Part shown: positions 21,593-32,209 of the stretch, piece after piece
How the letters are laid out: every line of letters starts with the position of its first letter
How positions within the stretch are numbered: position 1 is the first letter of the stretch
NCBI GenBank assembly: GCA_032821775.1
Contig: JAVLRN010000002.1
Location: 3,410,001 to 3,474,000, forward strand
Length of the DNA stretch: 64,000 bases
Origin: Sanguinoderma infundibulare
Taxonomy: Eukaryota; Basidiomycota; Agaricomycetes; Polyporales; Polyporaceae
Reading direction: 5' to 3'
The notes under the pieces: model-generated
The model's input: only the letters and a program-made list of their open reading frames with translations
Told to the model about the DNA's origin: nothing
The model's database searches: none
Translations under genes and position numbers: made by a program

Positions 21593-22773
21593 CTAGTAGA
21601 ACCAGTGGTCGTCGTCCTCCGAGGAAGGCTCATCGGGTCGCCTCTGCTCCTCCCGCCACGGCTCCGGCTTGAACCTCGCGTACCGCGGCCCTTCCATGTC
21701 GGCGAGGCGGACGCCGAGCCTTCGAAAGCGGTGCGCGACAGCGGCCGTGCGGGACGCTCGATATCCTGTTCTGCAGGGCGTGGTCAGAAACGCCTCACGT
21801 GAAGTCAGAGCGGAAGAGGAGGCACTCGGTGCGGGGCCCATAGAGGCCGGCGACACGGACTTCTTCTAGGGTGGGCAGGCGAGTGGCCTTGAGCTGGGTG
21901 ATCTTGTGGAAGGACGTGCGCCAAGAGCTGTCCGCCTGGTCGTACAGCCTGTGAGACCATCGAGCTCAGCCCGGATCTCGCAATGGAGGCGGTGCAAGGA
22001 GCGAACGGCGGGCACGGACTCGCTGCTCTCTTGAGCACAGAACCTTGAGAGAAACGTTGGTTTTTAAGCACGATACCGAGGGTACTAGTACATGTGCCGT
22101 ACGAGATGGTCAGTTTGGGGACTGGGAAAGGACCGGGGAGAACCATACCCGGATGTAAAAAACGGCGGAGGTGCAGCTCTCGCACGTTGGGACGGGGATC
22201 AAGCTCAAGGGCCACTGGCGCGCCTGGTTCCAGCAGTGTAGAGTTTTTAACCGGCCGCACCGTGCCGACGACGCTCCCGTGTACTTGCAGAAACACATTG
22301 AAAGCGACGCATGCGCTCGCCCATACGCTTCGCAGTGCAGGAAGCCTGTCAGAAGATCGAATTCCGTGGGCGTGCCGGGCCGCAACCTACCTCATCGCAC
22401 CGAACATCGCAAACAGACTCGCGTCACAGATCCAGAGCTCAAGAAACTCGAGGTGGGGAAGGGCATCAGGTGGAATGCCGAGATGGCGTTGTGCACGGCC
22501 GTCGTGAAGGATGAGCGTGTGCAGGTGAGGGAACTTGGTAAAGGCCGGCGGTGCGACAGCGGTGTCTCCCAAATCTTATTCCATCCATTGCAGCGCGACG
22601 ACGCTGCTCTCAACACTTTCACCCGAGCCCCTCGATATGGCCAGCTCGAAGTGTCTGTTGATGAGCAAGAGACTACCAGAATCTGTACGCGCAAGCGGGG
22701 AACTCACATTTGCCCAGAGAAGCACACGTTCGCACATGATCGATTCGTGCGCGAGCACGCGAACACCGTTCAT
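21593..22773 (-). pseudogene. decayed F-box/LRR-like gene downstream of the intact copy
   Basis: On the minus strand the leucine-rich pieces appear in order: LLWANVSSPLART and LLINRHFELAIS (22600-22770), FTKFPHLHTLILHDG and LPHLEFLELWICDASLF (22390-22540), PNVRELHLRRFLHPG and VPKLTISYGTC (about 22070-22200), ITQLKATRLPTLEEVRVAGLYG (about 21820-21900), and a last exon RRLGVRLADMEGPRYARFKP ending DDDHWFY at 21593. A TAA stop lies in frame between the first two pieces (22576-22578). The F-box itself is missing, although an N-terminal remnant resembling the 'cereblon-like' HESIMCERVLLWA segment remains. Splice signals survive around the last exon. The gene starts only 36 bp after the intact F-box gene stops, so it is probably an old tandem relative. 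A working gene with unusual splicing is less likely. Confidence 0.55.
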
Positions 22774-22808
22774 GAGTCGGATTTGCCTTCTTCAAATTAT
22801 ATGTAAGT

Positions 22809-24742
22809 TCAGGAAACTAGCACACCGTAGAACGGCATTTTGCCAAACCCTTTCCTGGCATCCTCCCACGGATCTCTTCTTTTGAGGGAAAGCACTCTTG
22901 AGAATGCCTCGGATCAATGTCGAACTGATGGAAAGAAGAAAGAGAGCACGTACCGCTGTACTCGCACCTTCAGCACCAAACGCTTACAGAGTTTTGGCAG
23001 CTTCTTGTGAAAGACCTCGTCCACGGCCGCATCCGCGATCCGGCATTGCTCGAGGCCTTGCAAGGCTGATACCTGCTTGATGTAAACCTCCACGCACTTG
23101 AGATGTGCGAAGTTGTCGCGTGAAAGGAGAGGGTCGAGGAGCTCAAGCCCATCCGTCTGGATGCTGAGTGTCTCCCCCTCTGCATTCTCTGCTCGAGCGG
23201 CGAGAAGCGTGATCACGAGCTCTTCAAGCAGTGAAGAGATACCGCTGATAATGGGGGCGAGACATCGCCAGTGGGCATCACAAGCATCCCGGATGATCAA
23301 GTACTTCATTTGAGAAAAGCGCGACAATGAGTGCTGATCTGTATGAGGAGCGGTGAGATGTACGGCGGGGGCCGGGTTCAGAAGAACTTTACGCACCATC
23401 GGGGGAAGCGGTGGGACGAGGCCAGCCCCAATGTTTGTCACCCCACTTCCAACGCCTATTGGAGAAGAACGTGAGCCCATAAACTGCCAAAGGCGCCACA
23501 GCAGAACGTACCCTGGTTGGAGGCGGAGGTCCATGGTGGTGATGCGGTCCGCAATGTCTTGTAGCTCACGGTCAATGTGCGGCGAATACAGCACGGTGAG
23601 GAAGCGGAGCGTAGATTTCGACGGTGTCTGAGTGATCCAACGGATAAACGTGCCTAAATCAACGGTTGAATCGAACTCGAAGGTGAGCGTTTTTAGCTGG
23701 GGGCGTGAGTGTGGGATGACACGTTCCGTGGCTGGGAGCGTCTGACTGCCACATCAGAAATTCCCAGGAGTTCTGAGACGTCTGTCACAGACGTTTCAGA
23801 CGTTTTCAGACGTTTTCAGACACGTTCAGACCTGATTCAGACCTGTCAGAAGTCAGAGGTCAGAGACGCAAAAATTGCCTCTCAGACATTTTGAAAGTAA
23901 CACTTACGATGCAGCTATGTGTCCGAAAAGTGCCAGAATGGCTTGGATGTTCTCTGAGAACACCCCCCGATGGCGAAACCAGTGCACGACGGGCGCCATC
24001 GCCGGCAGCGATGGTCGCCGTCGTGCATGATTGTGTGAGCACTGAAACACTCTCCAGTCCCCGCGCATGGGCCGCGCGCTCCCAAACGGTTGCGCGATAG
24101 CAATAATATGTTCCGCACCTAAACACTTGGTGCCGCGAAGGGTGGGTGGCCAATGGTAGGTTGATGTTTGTGTTTTCGGCCTCTTAGGCGCCCTAAGCGC
24201 CAGATATCCAGACGTTCAGAACTCGGGTGAATTACTGATGCATTCGACCAAGTGACTTGGAAAAGGACAAGGCTCTCCAAGGAAGGGAGTGCGCTGATGA
24301 TGCGTCGCAACGTATCGAAGGAAGGAAAGGTGCACTGGTCCAAAAACAATTCCCGGATAGGGTGGAATTGCGAGAAGGCCAAGTGCGCGCTGCGATGGAC
24401 AGCCGGACGCGCCCAGTTGAAGTATCGGAGCTGTAGCGTATCAAGGTTCGGCAAGTGACCGGCAAGCTCGTGGAAAAACCTTTGGCTTCCAGTATCGGCG
24501 ATGCTCTTATACACCAAGCAACGGGTGTACGCAAGCCACGGCCTCATGTTCTCCGGGCGGACGACGTGGTCGATGAAGAGATCGTATCCGTGCGGGCTGC
24601 TGATCTTGACCGTTTTGAAGAGCCACCTCCTGCTGATGTCCGCCCAGGCGCGGCATACGAGAGCGCATGCGTATAGCACTCTGCGTTTTGAGACACAGGA
24701 CAAGATGGCATCCACCATTTCAGGTGGGATATATGGGGCCAT
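22809..24742 (-). CDS. F-box protein with degenerate leucine-rich repeats
   Basis: Three exons join in phase: 24742-24127, 23731-22954 and 22896-22809 (493 residues). The F-box is at the very N-terminus: IPPEMVDAILSCV, VLYACALVCRAWADISRRWLF. A long array of irregular leucine-rich segments follows, such as LPNLDTLQLRYFNW, FHPIRELFLDQCTF, LPSLESLVLFQVTW, QLKTLTFEFDSTVDLGTFI, LEELVITLLAAR and HLKCVEVYIKQVSALQ. It ends with DPWEDARKGFGKMPFYG. Such proteins are the substrate-recognition subunits of SCF ubiquitin ligases, and basidiomycetes carry many. The first intron (23732-24126) is long and holds a decamer repeat. Its donor GTGTTT is weak and was chosen because it avoids a stop and restores phase; a GTGCGG donor just after the stop at 24119 is the alternative. 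An in-frame ATG at 24835 would add 31 residues. Confidence 0.78.
23791..23850. repeat. 10-bp tandem repeat inside the F-box gene intron
   Basis: Six decamers related to CGTTTTCAGA follow one another (for example ACGTTTCAGA, CGTTTTCAGA twice, CACGTTCAGA). They fall in intron 1 of the F-box gene, 60 bp before the chosen acceptor. Confidence 0.75.
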
Positions 24743-26602
24743 CTCCGGATGACACGTCAACAATCCACGTGTTTGCCCCAGACATCGGGTAAAAAACATA
24801 CTATGCAGCAGGATAGCGTTCGCCAAATAATCCACGACGGGTGTCTGCGTTCGTTGTGTTCGACCTATGGATCCCGTATCCGACTAAGCTTCAAGGACAA
24901 ATCGCGGATTGTCGGATGCCAATACTCACGAGCTCGTTTCGTCACCTATACTCCCGTCCGGTGCGTTCTAGAGTTCATAGGCTTTTGTGGAAAGAAACCG
25001 CCAGAGCGAGTTAGAGCCGGATTGGACGAAACTCGGACGGAGTCGATGGGAAGGGATCACATGCACATCTGAGAATTTCCGCGTTCTGGGAAATTCTGGG
25101 CTGGTCCTGCTGTGCCGGACCGGCGAAAGGATCACTTTCAAGGCATGGTTGCGGGCTCGGCGGGCTCGCAATAGTGGCAGGAACGTGTGCCATAGACTCC
25201 AGCTGCTTGTATGATACACAGACCACAAGAATGGTTATCTGCAACTGTAGGGTCTAAGATACCACAACAGCAGCGCTACGCTGCGCAGTGTCGCCTGAAA
25301 AATTTTCTGCGGTTGAATTTCCAGCAGCTGAACGGGACCAATTTCCGCAAGATACATATTGCATTCCTCGAGCGAACATACAAAACATGGGATACAAGAA
25401 ATCCATCAGACGTGCGTCCAACTCGCTGGTTCGCGCCCCAATCAACCCCGATGGGAGAGAGGAAGCCCGATCCAAACGTCCTCGAGACTGCGCGAGGCGG
25501 CCATGTTCTCGGTTATACGAGTGGACGAGGGTGTCATCGACTGGATTTGAAGGATGTGGCATGTGTAAACATGCGAGACTCGAGTTAGTACCTATAAAAT
25601 AGATCCTAGCTGAGTATGTTCTGAAGAAACAGGAACGCAGGAGAGCGGGTTTATATGTGGCGCCCGGCGGTGAGTTTAGGGCAGGGCGCCGGTTCCCCGC
25701 CTTTGACTCGGACGCCCTCACGATAAGTTGGACTGGTCAGCGGTCGCCAAACTTAACCCTATTGCCTTGTTCACTGTTTCGATGCTCGCCTCGCAGCTCA
25801 GCAAAGTCGCCATCATGTCGTGGGTGAGCACTGAAGGTATAGCGCGTTTCGACACCACCGATCCGCTTTCCCTGCTATAACCCACCCATTCCATATTGCA
25901 TATGCGCACCCATCAAGTTCTCGACTTTTGTGAAATCATACGCACAACCCAGTCAACATGCCGCGGATACATATATATGGGTATAGACCGGTATGGGCTG
26001 GTGCACGTATGACACGCTCAACGGCATTCTTTCAGAGTGCTCGATGGCAACAAAGATGCCGAGATGTCGACCCGCTTTGGGGCACTCGCCAGGGAGACGC
26101 ATGCTCCTAATGATGAAGTCAGCAGCACGCGACGTATATATGTCTCGTGGACGAGCAAGTGGGGTAAAGTGTCAATATTAGTACGTACGCCCAAACGTAA
26201 GTAGCACAACTTATCTTGAATACTTCATCGCCCTCTAACGGTCCGTTGTCCTCGAAGATATCACCGTCGAATTTGGGTGTATATACAACGAAAGGTAGGA
26301 TGAACGGGCTGTCCCAGGTACTGAGGTAAAATCTGTGTTGTGACTTGTAGTGCCAACCGCTTTGGCATGTTTTCGCATGGTCCGCCGCTTTTGTCCCCTC
26401 AGGCCAAAGCGGTCGGGTGAGCACAAAGCGCGTTGCTCCGAAAACCGTATATATACTGCAGTCAGCATGCTTTTCTCCGTCAACAACTAACCTTGTGTTT
26501 CGTCCACTCGCTCAAAGTCACCCCTCTGGCTTACCGCTTTGATCTTTTCTCCGCTTACATCGCACCCTCCCCCCCAGCGAGGACGCACATCAGCCCTTCA
26601 AG
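24743..26602. other. intergenic with one unassigned coding-like fragment
   Basis: On the minus strand, 26119-26424 encodes a protein-like stretch (YLSTWDSPFILPFVVY, KFDGDIFEDNGPLEGDEVFKI) without a start, partner exon or family match. It may be a gene relic. A 155-codon minus ORF at 25254-25721 resembles nothing known. The right end is the promoter of the 26603 gene. Confidence 0.4.
26448..26456 (+). promoter_or_regulatory. TATA box upstream of the 26603 gene
   Basis: TATATATAC lies 147 bp before the ATG at 26603 and is followed by a C/T-rich leader. Confidence 0.45.
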
Positions 26603-27704
26603 ATGGTTACCAACGGTTTCAGGCTCTTCGCACTTTTTCGCAATAAGCAAGTTAAGGACGAGGCGGCCAAGAGAGGGCTGCCCCGCCCCACCGGCCTTCG
26701 GCAACTCATATTGATGGACTGGCAATCCCTCCTCGAGGATCAAAAGGCAGCATGTGAAGCTCGTGCCGCCACCCCATGGGGGCAGCTGGCGCTGAAAAAT
26801 GCGCAAAACTGCTTCGGTCGTACCGAACCCCATAACCCTCAACCACCGAGTTTGAGCGAGGAGTTCAACGCGAATGGGACGGTGGCTTCTGGTGTTGTGC
26901 CGACGGTAGCGCGGTCTTTCTCTCCTTCCCCTCATCAGCTCCCGGCTGCCACCAACCACCTCCACACAGCGAACCGTGAAGCTGGCATGATGACCGGGGG
27001 TCACGCGTCTTGTGGCAAAGTATGTCCTCGTTCTTCACCTTCAATTTTGGTCTAATGGAATCACTTGTATGTAGCCGGGTGGACGGCGGATGGTAGCGAA
27101 GCAAAACAATCGCCACCACCCTTACAGCTCCGCCACCGTCTCTAAGTCTAGTCCTCGCCACCCCAGTTATGGCACCGCTCCTCCTGTGGCCGGACCCTCC
27201 AACATGACCAGCACCCCTCAATCGGAAACACAACTCCAGAATGGCGCCTCTCCCGCGACCTATAGCGACCGTCCAGTCCGTCCTCTCCCTGCAAGGATCT
27301 ATCGCCAGAGGTCCCCTCCAGGACTTCCTGCAGTGCCTCCTCCATCCAGCGAGCTGGATCCACCGAGGACTGTGACTCCACAGACGGGTGTAGCAGCTCG
27401 TGCCTCTCCAGCGTATCATTTGCAAGTTCCAGCTCAAGTTCTCAGCGACTACAGGACCGGTAGTCCTATCGCTGACCGTCGGACCAAAGAGATGGCTGAC
27501 GTAGACGCCTTTCACCGCGCCATCCTACCGGAATGTCGAACTCCGCCTTTGCCGGAGTTCGACCTTCCCATCGACAGGACCCCGTTGCCACATCCCCTAC
27601 ATATCTCGGTGCATGAATTTTATCCGGAGGACCGCAGATACTGGTGGAATGGCAGTCGCTTGGAGTCGGGATGGAGAACCTTCGTGCGCTTCTCGTTGCC
27701 GTAA
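26603..27704 (+). CDS. hypothetical protein, Pro/Ser-rich
   Basis: Two exons (26603-27019 and 27075-27704) with a canonical 55-nt intron give 348 residues. I recognise no family. Residues 1-75 are ordered-looking and charged (GFRLFALFRNKQVKDEAAKR, LRQLILMDWQSLLEDQKAAC). The middle, about 80-280, is Pro/Ser/Thr/Gln-rich and probably disordered. The last 60 residues (PLPEFDLPIDRTPLPHPLH, ISVHEFYPEDRRYWWNGS, RTFVRFSLP) look folded or like a conserved tail. No signal peptide, membrane helix or zinc motif is visible. Support for a real gene comes from the two long in-phase exons, the clean intron and the TATA box with a C/T-rich leader upstream. Function is not assigned. Confidence 0.6.
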
Positions 27705-28102
27705 AGTTTCGTTTTTGGATCAACTTTCTTCTTTCTGGTCGTTATTGGCGAATGGGACAGTTACACTAGGTGAGTACGCTCTGCGTCCCAGCTTCTACTC
27801 GCGTCTGACGGCAATCCCAAACCCCAGATATAAAAAGGCTAATTGTAATAATAATCGGCGAAAATCGACGCAATCATGGCGTCTGGTTTGAGCTTTCCAA
27901 CTGCCCGATTAACCCACGCCCTTCGTACGTGCCACTTGGACTAACAACAAGAGCTTCTGTGGTTGACGTGATGAAAACGCCATGAGAGCTGGAGGAGACT
28001 TCACGGGTGGGAAGGACTGGTTATGTAACGAAGTAGTCGGCGGTTCATCAAGTTGTGAGCGAGACGAAAAACAAAGTTAGCGCTGCCGACGCCCTCGCAT
28101 AG
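27705..28102. other. intergenic
   Basis: This is the 3' flank of the hypothetical gene. The upstream exons expected for the DUF6533 remnant that follows are not present here. Confidence 0.5.
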
Positions 28103-28333
28103 AATGTGCTCATCATCATTCGCGTCATGCTCGGGGTTTCCCTGGAGACGACTATGCAGCCTGTGGCGACCCCCATGGTATGGGCGACGCCGACCGCCGG
28201 GCACAAGGAACGCAATTCCGGAGGCATCAGTATGGGTACTACTAGTATTGGGACGACAGCGGCCGGAAGCAGTACGAAGGTATACTACGCTGTAGATGGA
28301 GATTCCGTCGAAATGAAGCCGATGGAGGTGTAG
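28103..28333 (+). pseudogene. orphan last exon of a DUF6533-type gene
   Basis: After an intact TAG acceptor (28100-28102), 77 codons run to a stop and match the last exon of the intact gene at 38579-38815: LIIIRVMLGVSLETT, VATPMVWAT, ISMGTTSIGTTAAGSST, KVYYAVDGDSVEMKPMEV. The intact gene has LIVIRVMLGISVESTT, STGTTAES and DGESLQMKPLETV at the same places. None of exons 1-4 is found upstream. The reading frame is undamaged, so the truncation is recent or the exon is tolerated. Confidence 0.75.
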
Positions 28334-29396
28334 TTTGTTCTATAGAGGCATGCGTCAGATGCCGTGATCAACCATGCTGACACTGCTGTCGCCGAAAATT
28401 GAGAGGCTTGACCCCAACTCGGACGAGCCGACGGTGAGTTCAAGCTCCCTATATCTGGAATGCATGCTGAGGGTCAAATCCGCTGGTAGGATTTCATACG
28501 TCCATGTCAGCATGTGGTTTAGATAATGTACAATATTTGGGTTTCTTGGAACGTGCTGTTACCAAAGTGTGGATTGTGCAGTGCGTGGACGGTCAACCAC
28601 TACATGTCAACGAATCGTGTCCTTTGACGACGACATGACGGACTTCTCGAGTGACGGTCTGCAGAACGCCCGTTCACGAACAGCAGCAGCACGTATAGCT
28701 TCGCAGCAGCGGCAACCTTGTCGTTTTCTTCGCAGTCGCCGGGGACACGTCGCCGAAGTGAGACTTGTTCAGCGCTGCGAGCATGGTGTTGTTCTGTAGC
28801 TGCCCGTATCCGCGGGCGAACATCGTGAAGTCGAGTTGCCCCTCGTTCTGGGTTAGAGCCTCGAACCACCCCTTCATGTATTTCGATATTAGCCGTGGTG
28901 GAACGGGGACTCCGAGAGAATCAACGCACTTGTTTATCACTCCTCGTCCGACTCCCCTTCAATCTCCCCATTCCTGACCACCTCGTTCTGTTGGTTGGAG
29001 TGCGTCACGAGCTCGGAAGGCCACTTCTGATCCAAAGGCGTCGACAGCATTCCTCGAAAGACGTGTGCATATATTTACCTTAGCTCCCCCAGATCATCAT
29101 TTGTGGAGAAAGGGCTTGGATCAGGGATGGTGGTCGATGGTCGGGTGGGGCCACTAGCGTTCGGGTTACAGGTGGGTCGAAGGCAGTTGCGGCCACGTTC
29201 TCGCGTAGGAGTCTATACAGCATTGTGTACCCATCTCTACCCATCGCTACCCATCTGGAATATATTTATCATTATATCCCACATATCAGCGTGTTTGGTA
29301 CTGAGCGGTTGATGCAGAACCTAGGTTGAAATGTGGGTAATATGCACCAACTTTGTGATCATCGACCTAAAATGCTCCAAAGGGTGAAATCCAATT
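28334..29396. other. intergenic with an unassigned minus ORF
   Basis: A minus ORF at 28674-28940 has a protein-like composition (LISKYMKGWFEALTQNEG, FTMFARGYGQLQNNTMLAAL) but no recognised family and no partner exons. Near 29228-29262 the motif CTACCCATC is repeated three times. Confidence 0.35.
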
Positions 29397-29890
29397 GACA
29401 TGTCCATAGAATCCGGGGAGCATTTGTACTCGCCGCTCGCACAGGAGCGGGCCGCGGAGGACGCGCACGACTGGACGCTCGGCATCCCGTTCCTGAAGAG
29501 CAACGCAGTCGTGTTCTACTTTGGGAACCTCATGTACCCGAGCGCGGACTCGCTCAAGGTCGGGCTGGTGTCACGGTCGCGCGGGCGAGCTGCTGCAGGA
29601 TGCGGTGGGCCGGGCGCAGAGTGCGAGTGCGAGCCTTCCCGGTGAGTTTTCGGTGATCTCTGCTTGCTTTATTTTTGGCAGTTGAGTGCCGATATGCGCA
29701 CAGCGACGACCCAGGCTGCACCGACGGATAGCAGGGTGATCACCAAGACTGCCGGGTCGAGTGGTCCTGCGGCGACGGCGGCGTCGAACCAGGGCACCGT
29801 AACGCTCGGCACGGAATTAGATAATACAACGCAATACGTGAGGAGGGCGTACAGAGATGCAATGCGGGGGGAGGACGAAAGCACCAAAGC
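29397..29890 (+). pseudogene. 3' fragment of an aspartic peptidase gene, inverted
   Basis: The + strand shows the C-terminal part of an A1-type aspartic peptidase: AHDWTLGIPFLKSN, AVVFYFGNLMYPSAD, KVGLVSRS, then in a shifted frame GELLQDAVGRAQSASASLP. After a GTGAGT...GCAG intron (29642-29680) follow STQAAPTDS-like TTQAAPTDSRVITKTAG and GTVTLGTELDN, the Ser/Thr-rich tail typical of basidiomycete secreted peptidases. At least one frame shift breaks it, and the 5' two thirds are absent. The missing middle part lies on the opposite strand at 30592-31320, on the far side of the P1 gene. The last codons end about 35 bp from the P1 stop codon, tail to tail. Confidence 0.62.
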
Positions 29891-29929
29891 GACATGAGTA
29901 GAGACATAACAAACGGAAGGCAGGAAAGA

Positions 29930-30464
29930 TCAGTCGTCGAAGAGACCAAAGCCCTGCACACACGACCAAAGTCAGCATTGCCCTCCATCATCGCGCACAA
30001 AGAACAAAGTTACGCACAATATCCTCGTCTGACTCCTCCTCCTCCTCCTCCTCCTTCTTCTTCTTCTTCTTCTTCTCCTCCTCCTTCGGTGCCTCGGCCG
30101 CAGCACCGCCAGCACCGACGTTCGAGAGGAGCTCCTTCACGTTCTTGCCCTCGAGAGCTTTTGTGAGGAGGCTCGCCCAGATGGGCTCGAGCTCGACGTC
30201 CGCCGCGTTGGTCAGCGCGAGGATCTTGTCGGACTGCACGAGTACGGATCAGGATTGCGGTTTCGGTGAAGCGAATGGGGAAAGAAACTGACAGTAATTT
30301 CAATTCCATCGTCCGCGAGGATGAGGGCGGCGTAGGTAGCGGCGAGTTCGACGGAGGCCTAAAACCAAGGATGTCAGTCTTCTGTTGATTTAGCTATATC
30401 CTCAATCTGGCGCAACAACGACGGCCACACATAAACAAGGGTATGCAGAGACAGAACTAACCAT
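29930..30464 (-). CDS. 60S acidic ribosomal protein P1
   Basis: Four exons join in phase: 30464-30462, 30358-30293, 30233-30018 and 29953-29930 (102 residues). The first exon is the ATG alone, followed directly by GTTAGT. The N-terminal helical domain reads [38 protein letters not shown] and [19 protein letters not shown] short Ala/Gly hinge, a Lys/Glu run and SDEDIGFGLFDD follow. P1 pairs with P2 on uL10 to form the ribosomal stalk that recruits elongation factors, and the GFGLFD tail is the factor- and ribotoxin-contacting motif. Length and layout are normal apart from seven lysines in a row before the acidic tail. Its upstream region is short: the remnant of a peptidase gene begins about 130 bp from the start codon. 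Confidence 0.95.
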
Positions 30465-30591
30465 TGCGATAGGTTTCGGGGGCCGGAAAGGACGAGTTTG
30501 AGGCGATGGGCGGTGGATGAGGTGCTCCTATGAAGCTTTTCCAGAGGTTGAGCGGTCCCGCATATTAGACGCGCGCCTTCCGCGGTTCCGC

Positions 30592-31320
30592 TCATCCTGA
30601 CCGTTTCTGATAAGTTCTGACACAGGTAGACTCGGAATGACCAGGTGGCGCGCACGGCGCGGCGTCCCCGCCGGGGTTGTCGAAGAAGTCGCGCGGGTCG
30701 AGCGGCAAGAGCTTGCCGCCGATCTGGAAGGTGAGAATGTGCGCGCTGGCGCAGGGGACGCTGTTCATGTCGCCGAGAGCGTGCCGGATGGCGCTGAGTG
30801 CGGCGTCGGGCGCGTCGAGGTAAGGATAGTTCTGGGGAGGACCGTGAGCGTTCGTGAGCGTCACAGGTCGGTTTCGCATCGTGCCACGTCGATCGTGGCG
30901 GAGAGCGTCGAGTTCGGGTTCGACGGTACGTTCAGGCTTTCGGCGTTTGTGATGTTCGTCCCGTCGAAGAAGAATCCGTCCAGCGCAATCTCCCAGCCGC
31001 TGGTCGAGAATGCCCAGTGAGGACGATCAAGTCAAACGAAGCTGCCGACTTACGGCGCGTATCCTTCGTTCGGATCAGACGAGCCTGCCTTCAAGATCCC
31101 GAATTCATCTGCCTTGACGAGGCGCACAGGCACCCAGGTGACGTCGGCTTCGTCGATGCCGTCCGGAAGTTGTCCGATGATGAGCTGGCCGGTGCCCGAG
31201 AGGTCTATAGTGTCTCGCTGCAGCGTAAGCTATGCATGGGGACCATGAGCGCCGTCCAAAGCGATCGCCCCGATGAAGCAAGGTACCGCGAAGAGAGGTC
31301 GCTCGATGGTCCCTGACACG
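30592..31320 (-). pseudogene. middle fragment of an aspartic peptidase gene
   Basis: On the minus strand the peptidase reads LTLQRDTIDLSGTGQLIIG, QLPDGIDEADVTWVPVRL, then after a GTAAGT...CCAG intron GWEIALDGFFFDGTNIT, STLSATIDV, and later ALSAIRHALGDMNSVPCA, HILTFQIGGKLLPLDPRDFF. The second active-site motif should be IDTG, but the sequence continues IDVARCE and then meets a stop, so the catalytic loop is lost. The N-terminal half with the first DTG is not found, and the C-terminal part is at 29397-29890 on the other strand. A TAG before LTLQRD may be a splice acceptor and is not counted as damage. The homologous protein class is secreted A1 peptidases. Confidence 0.65.
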
Positions 31321-32209
31321 ACGAGACGGTGCAAGAAACCTCCGTATTGCCCAATCCATGGCCACCGGTAACGCGGTGGAGAGGTTGGGAGGAACCTGAG
31401 GGGCGTAGAGGCATCGTTTCGTCAATCTTGCTCGATGCGAAGAGCACTGGGAACTGTCGTGTGCTCGTATGTAGCCCGTTTGGAGAATGACGCTTGTGGC
31501 ATTCCTCCTTCCGACTGTATTTTCGATCGTGAACATCTCCTGAGTAAGAAGCAATTATGTAGCTTACAAGGTCAACAGCCAGCGCTAGCCAGCTCCGAGT
31601 CGCAACGGTTCCAACTGTCAATGGGTGACCGTATGGCCACGGCGCGGCTGTGGCGTCGGCTCTTGACAAATCGCTGGCGTCAAGTCGATGAATAGAAGAG
31701 ATCGAATAAGGTGAGTAGCGTGCGTACAACAAACAGCCGAAGACGGAGGATGGGATGACTGAGTAAGGAGGCCTGAAGGAGGCTAGGCTAAGGCAGCACC
31801 GACGATCGCAGCATGTTGAGCGACAATCGTCGCATGACATCACCAGCTCTCGCTACTGCAGCTGGCCCTGGCAGAGCCGGCAGCTTGTCTCCAGCTCTCG
31901 TCGACTTTGCTGAACGCATTGGAGGCTTTGTTCTTGGCAGTCGGTCGAGTTTGGCAACAAGCTTGACGACGCTTGTCATGTCGTCTCCACCATCTTTATT
32001 TCGCACGGTGTCTGCGCTTAGTGGCACAAGCCCAGCTCGCACGGCGCACCGCTCCTCTGCCTTGCACTCCCATTCCACAGCTCCTTATACCCTCCCCTTC
32101 CCGCGCTGTGCGCAGTTCCTCTCCTTTCCTACTCGCCCTTCATCTTCTCGCTCTTTCACGACATTACGACGTTTTTCGGCTGGCCCACTTTTACCAGCTT
32201 CCTTGCACC
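31321..32209. other. promoter region of aspartic peptidase 1
   Basis: The 5' relic of the broken peptidase fades out here. The last 350 bp before the ATG are strongly C/T-rich (CTCCTTTCCT-type tracts), a common basidiomycete promoter style. I see no separate gene. Confidence 0.45.
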
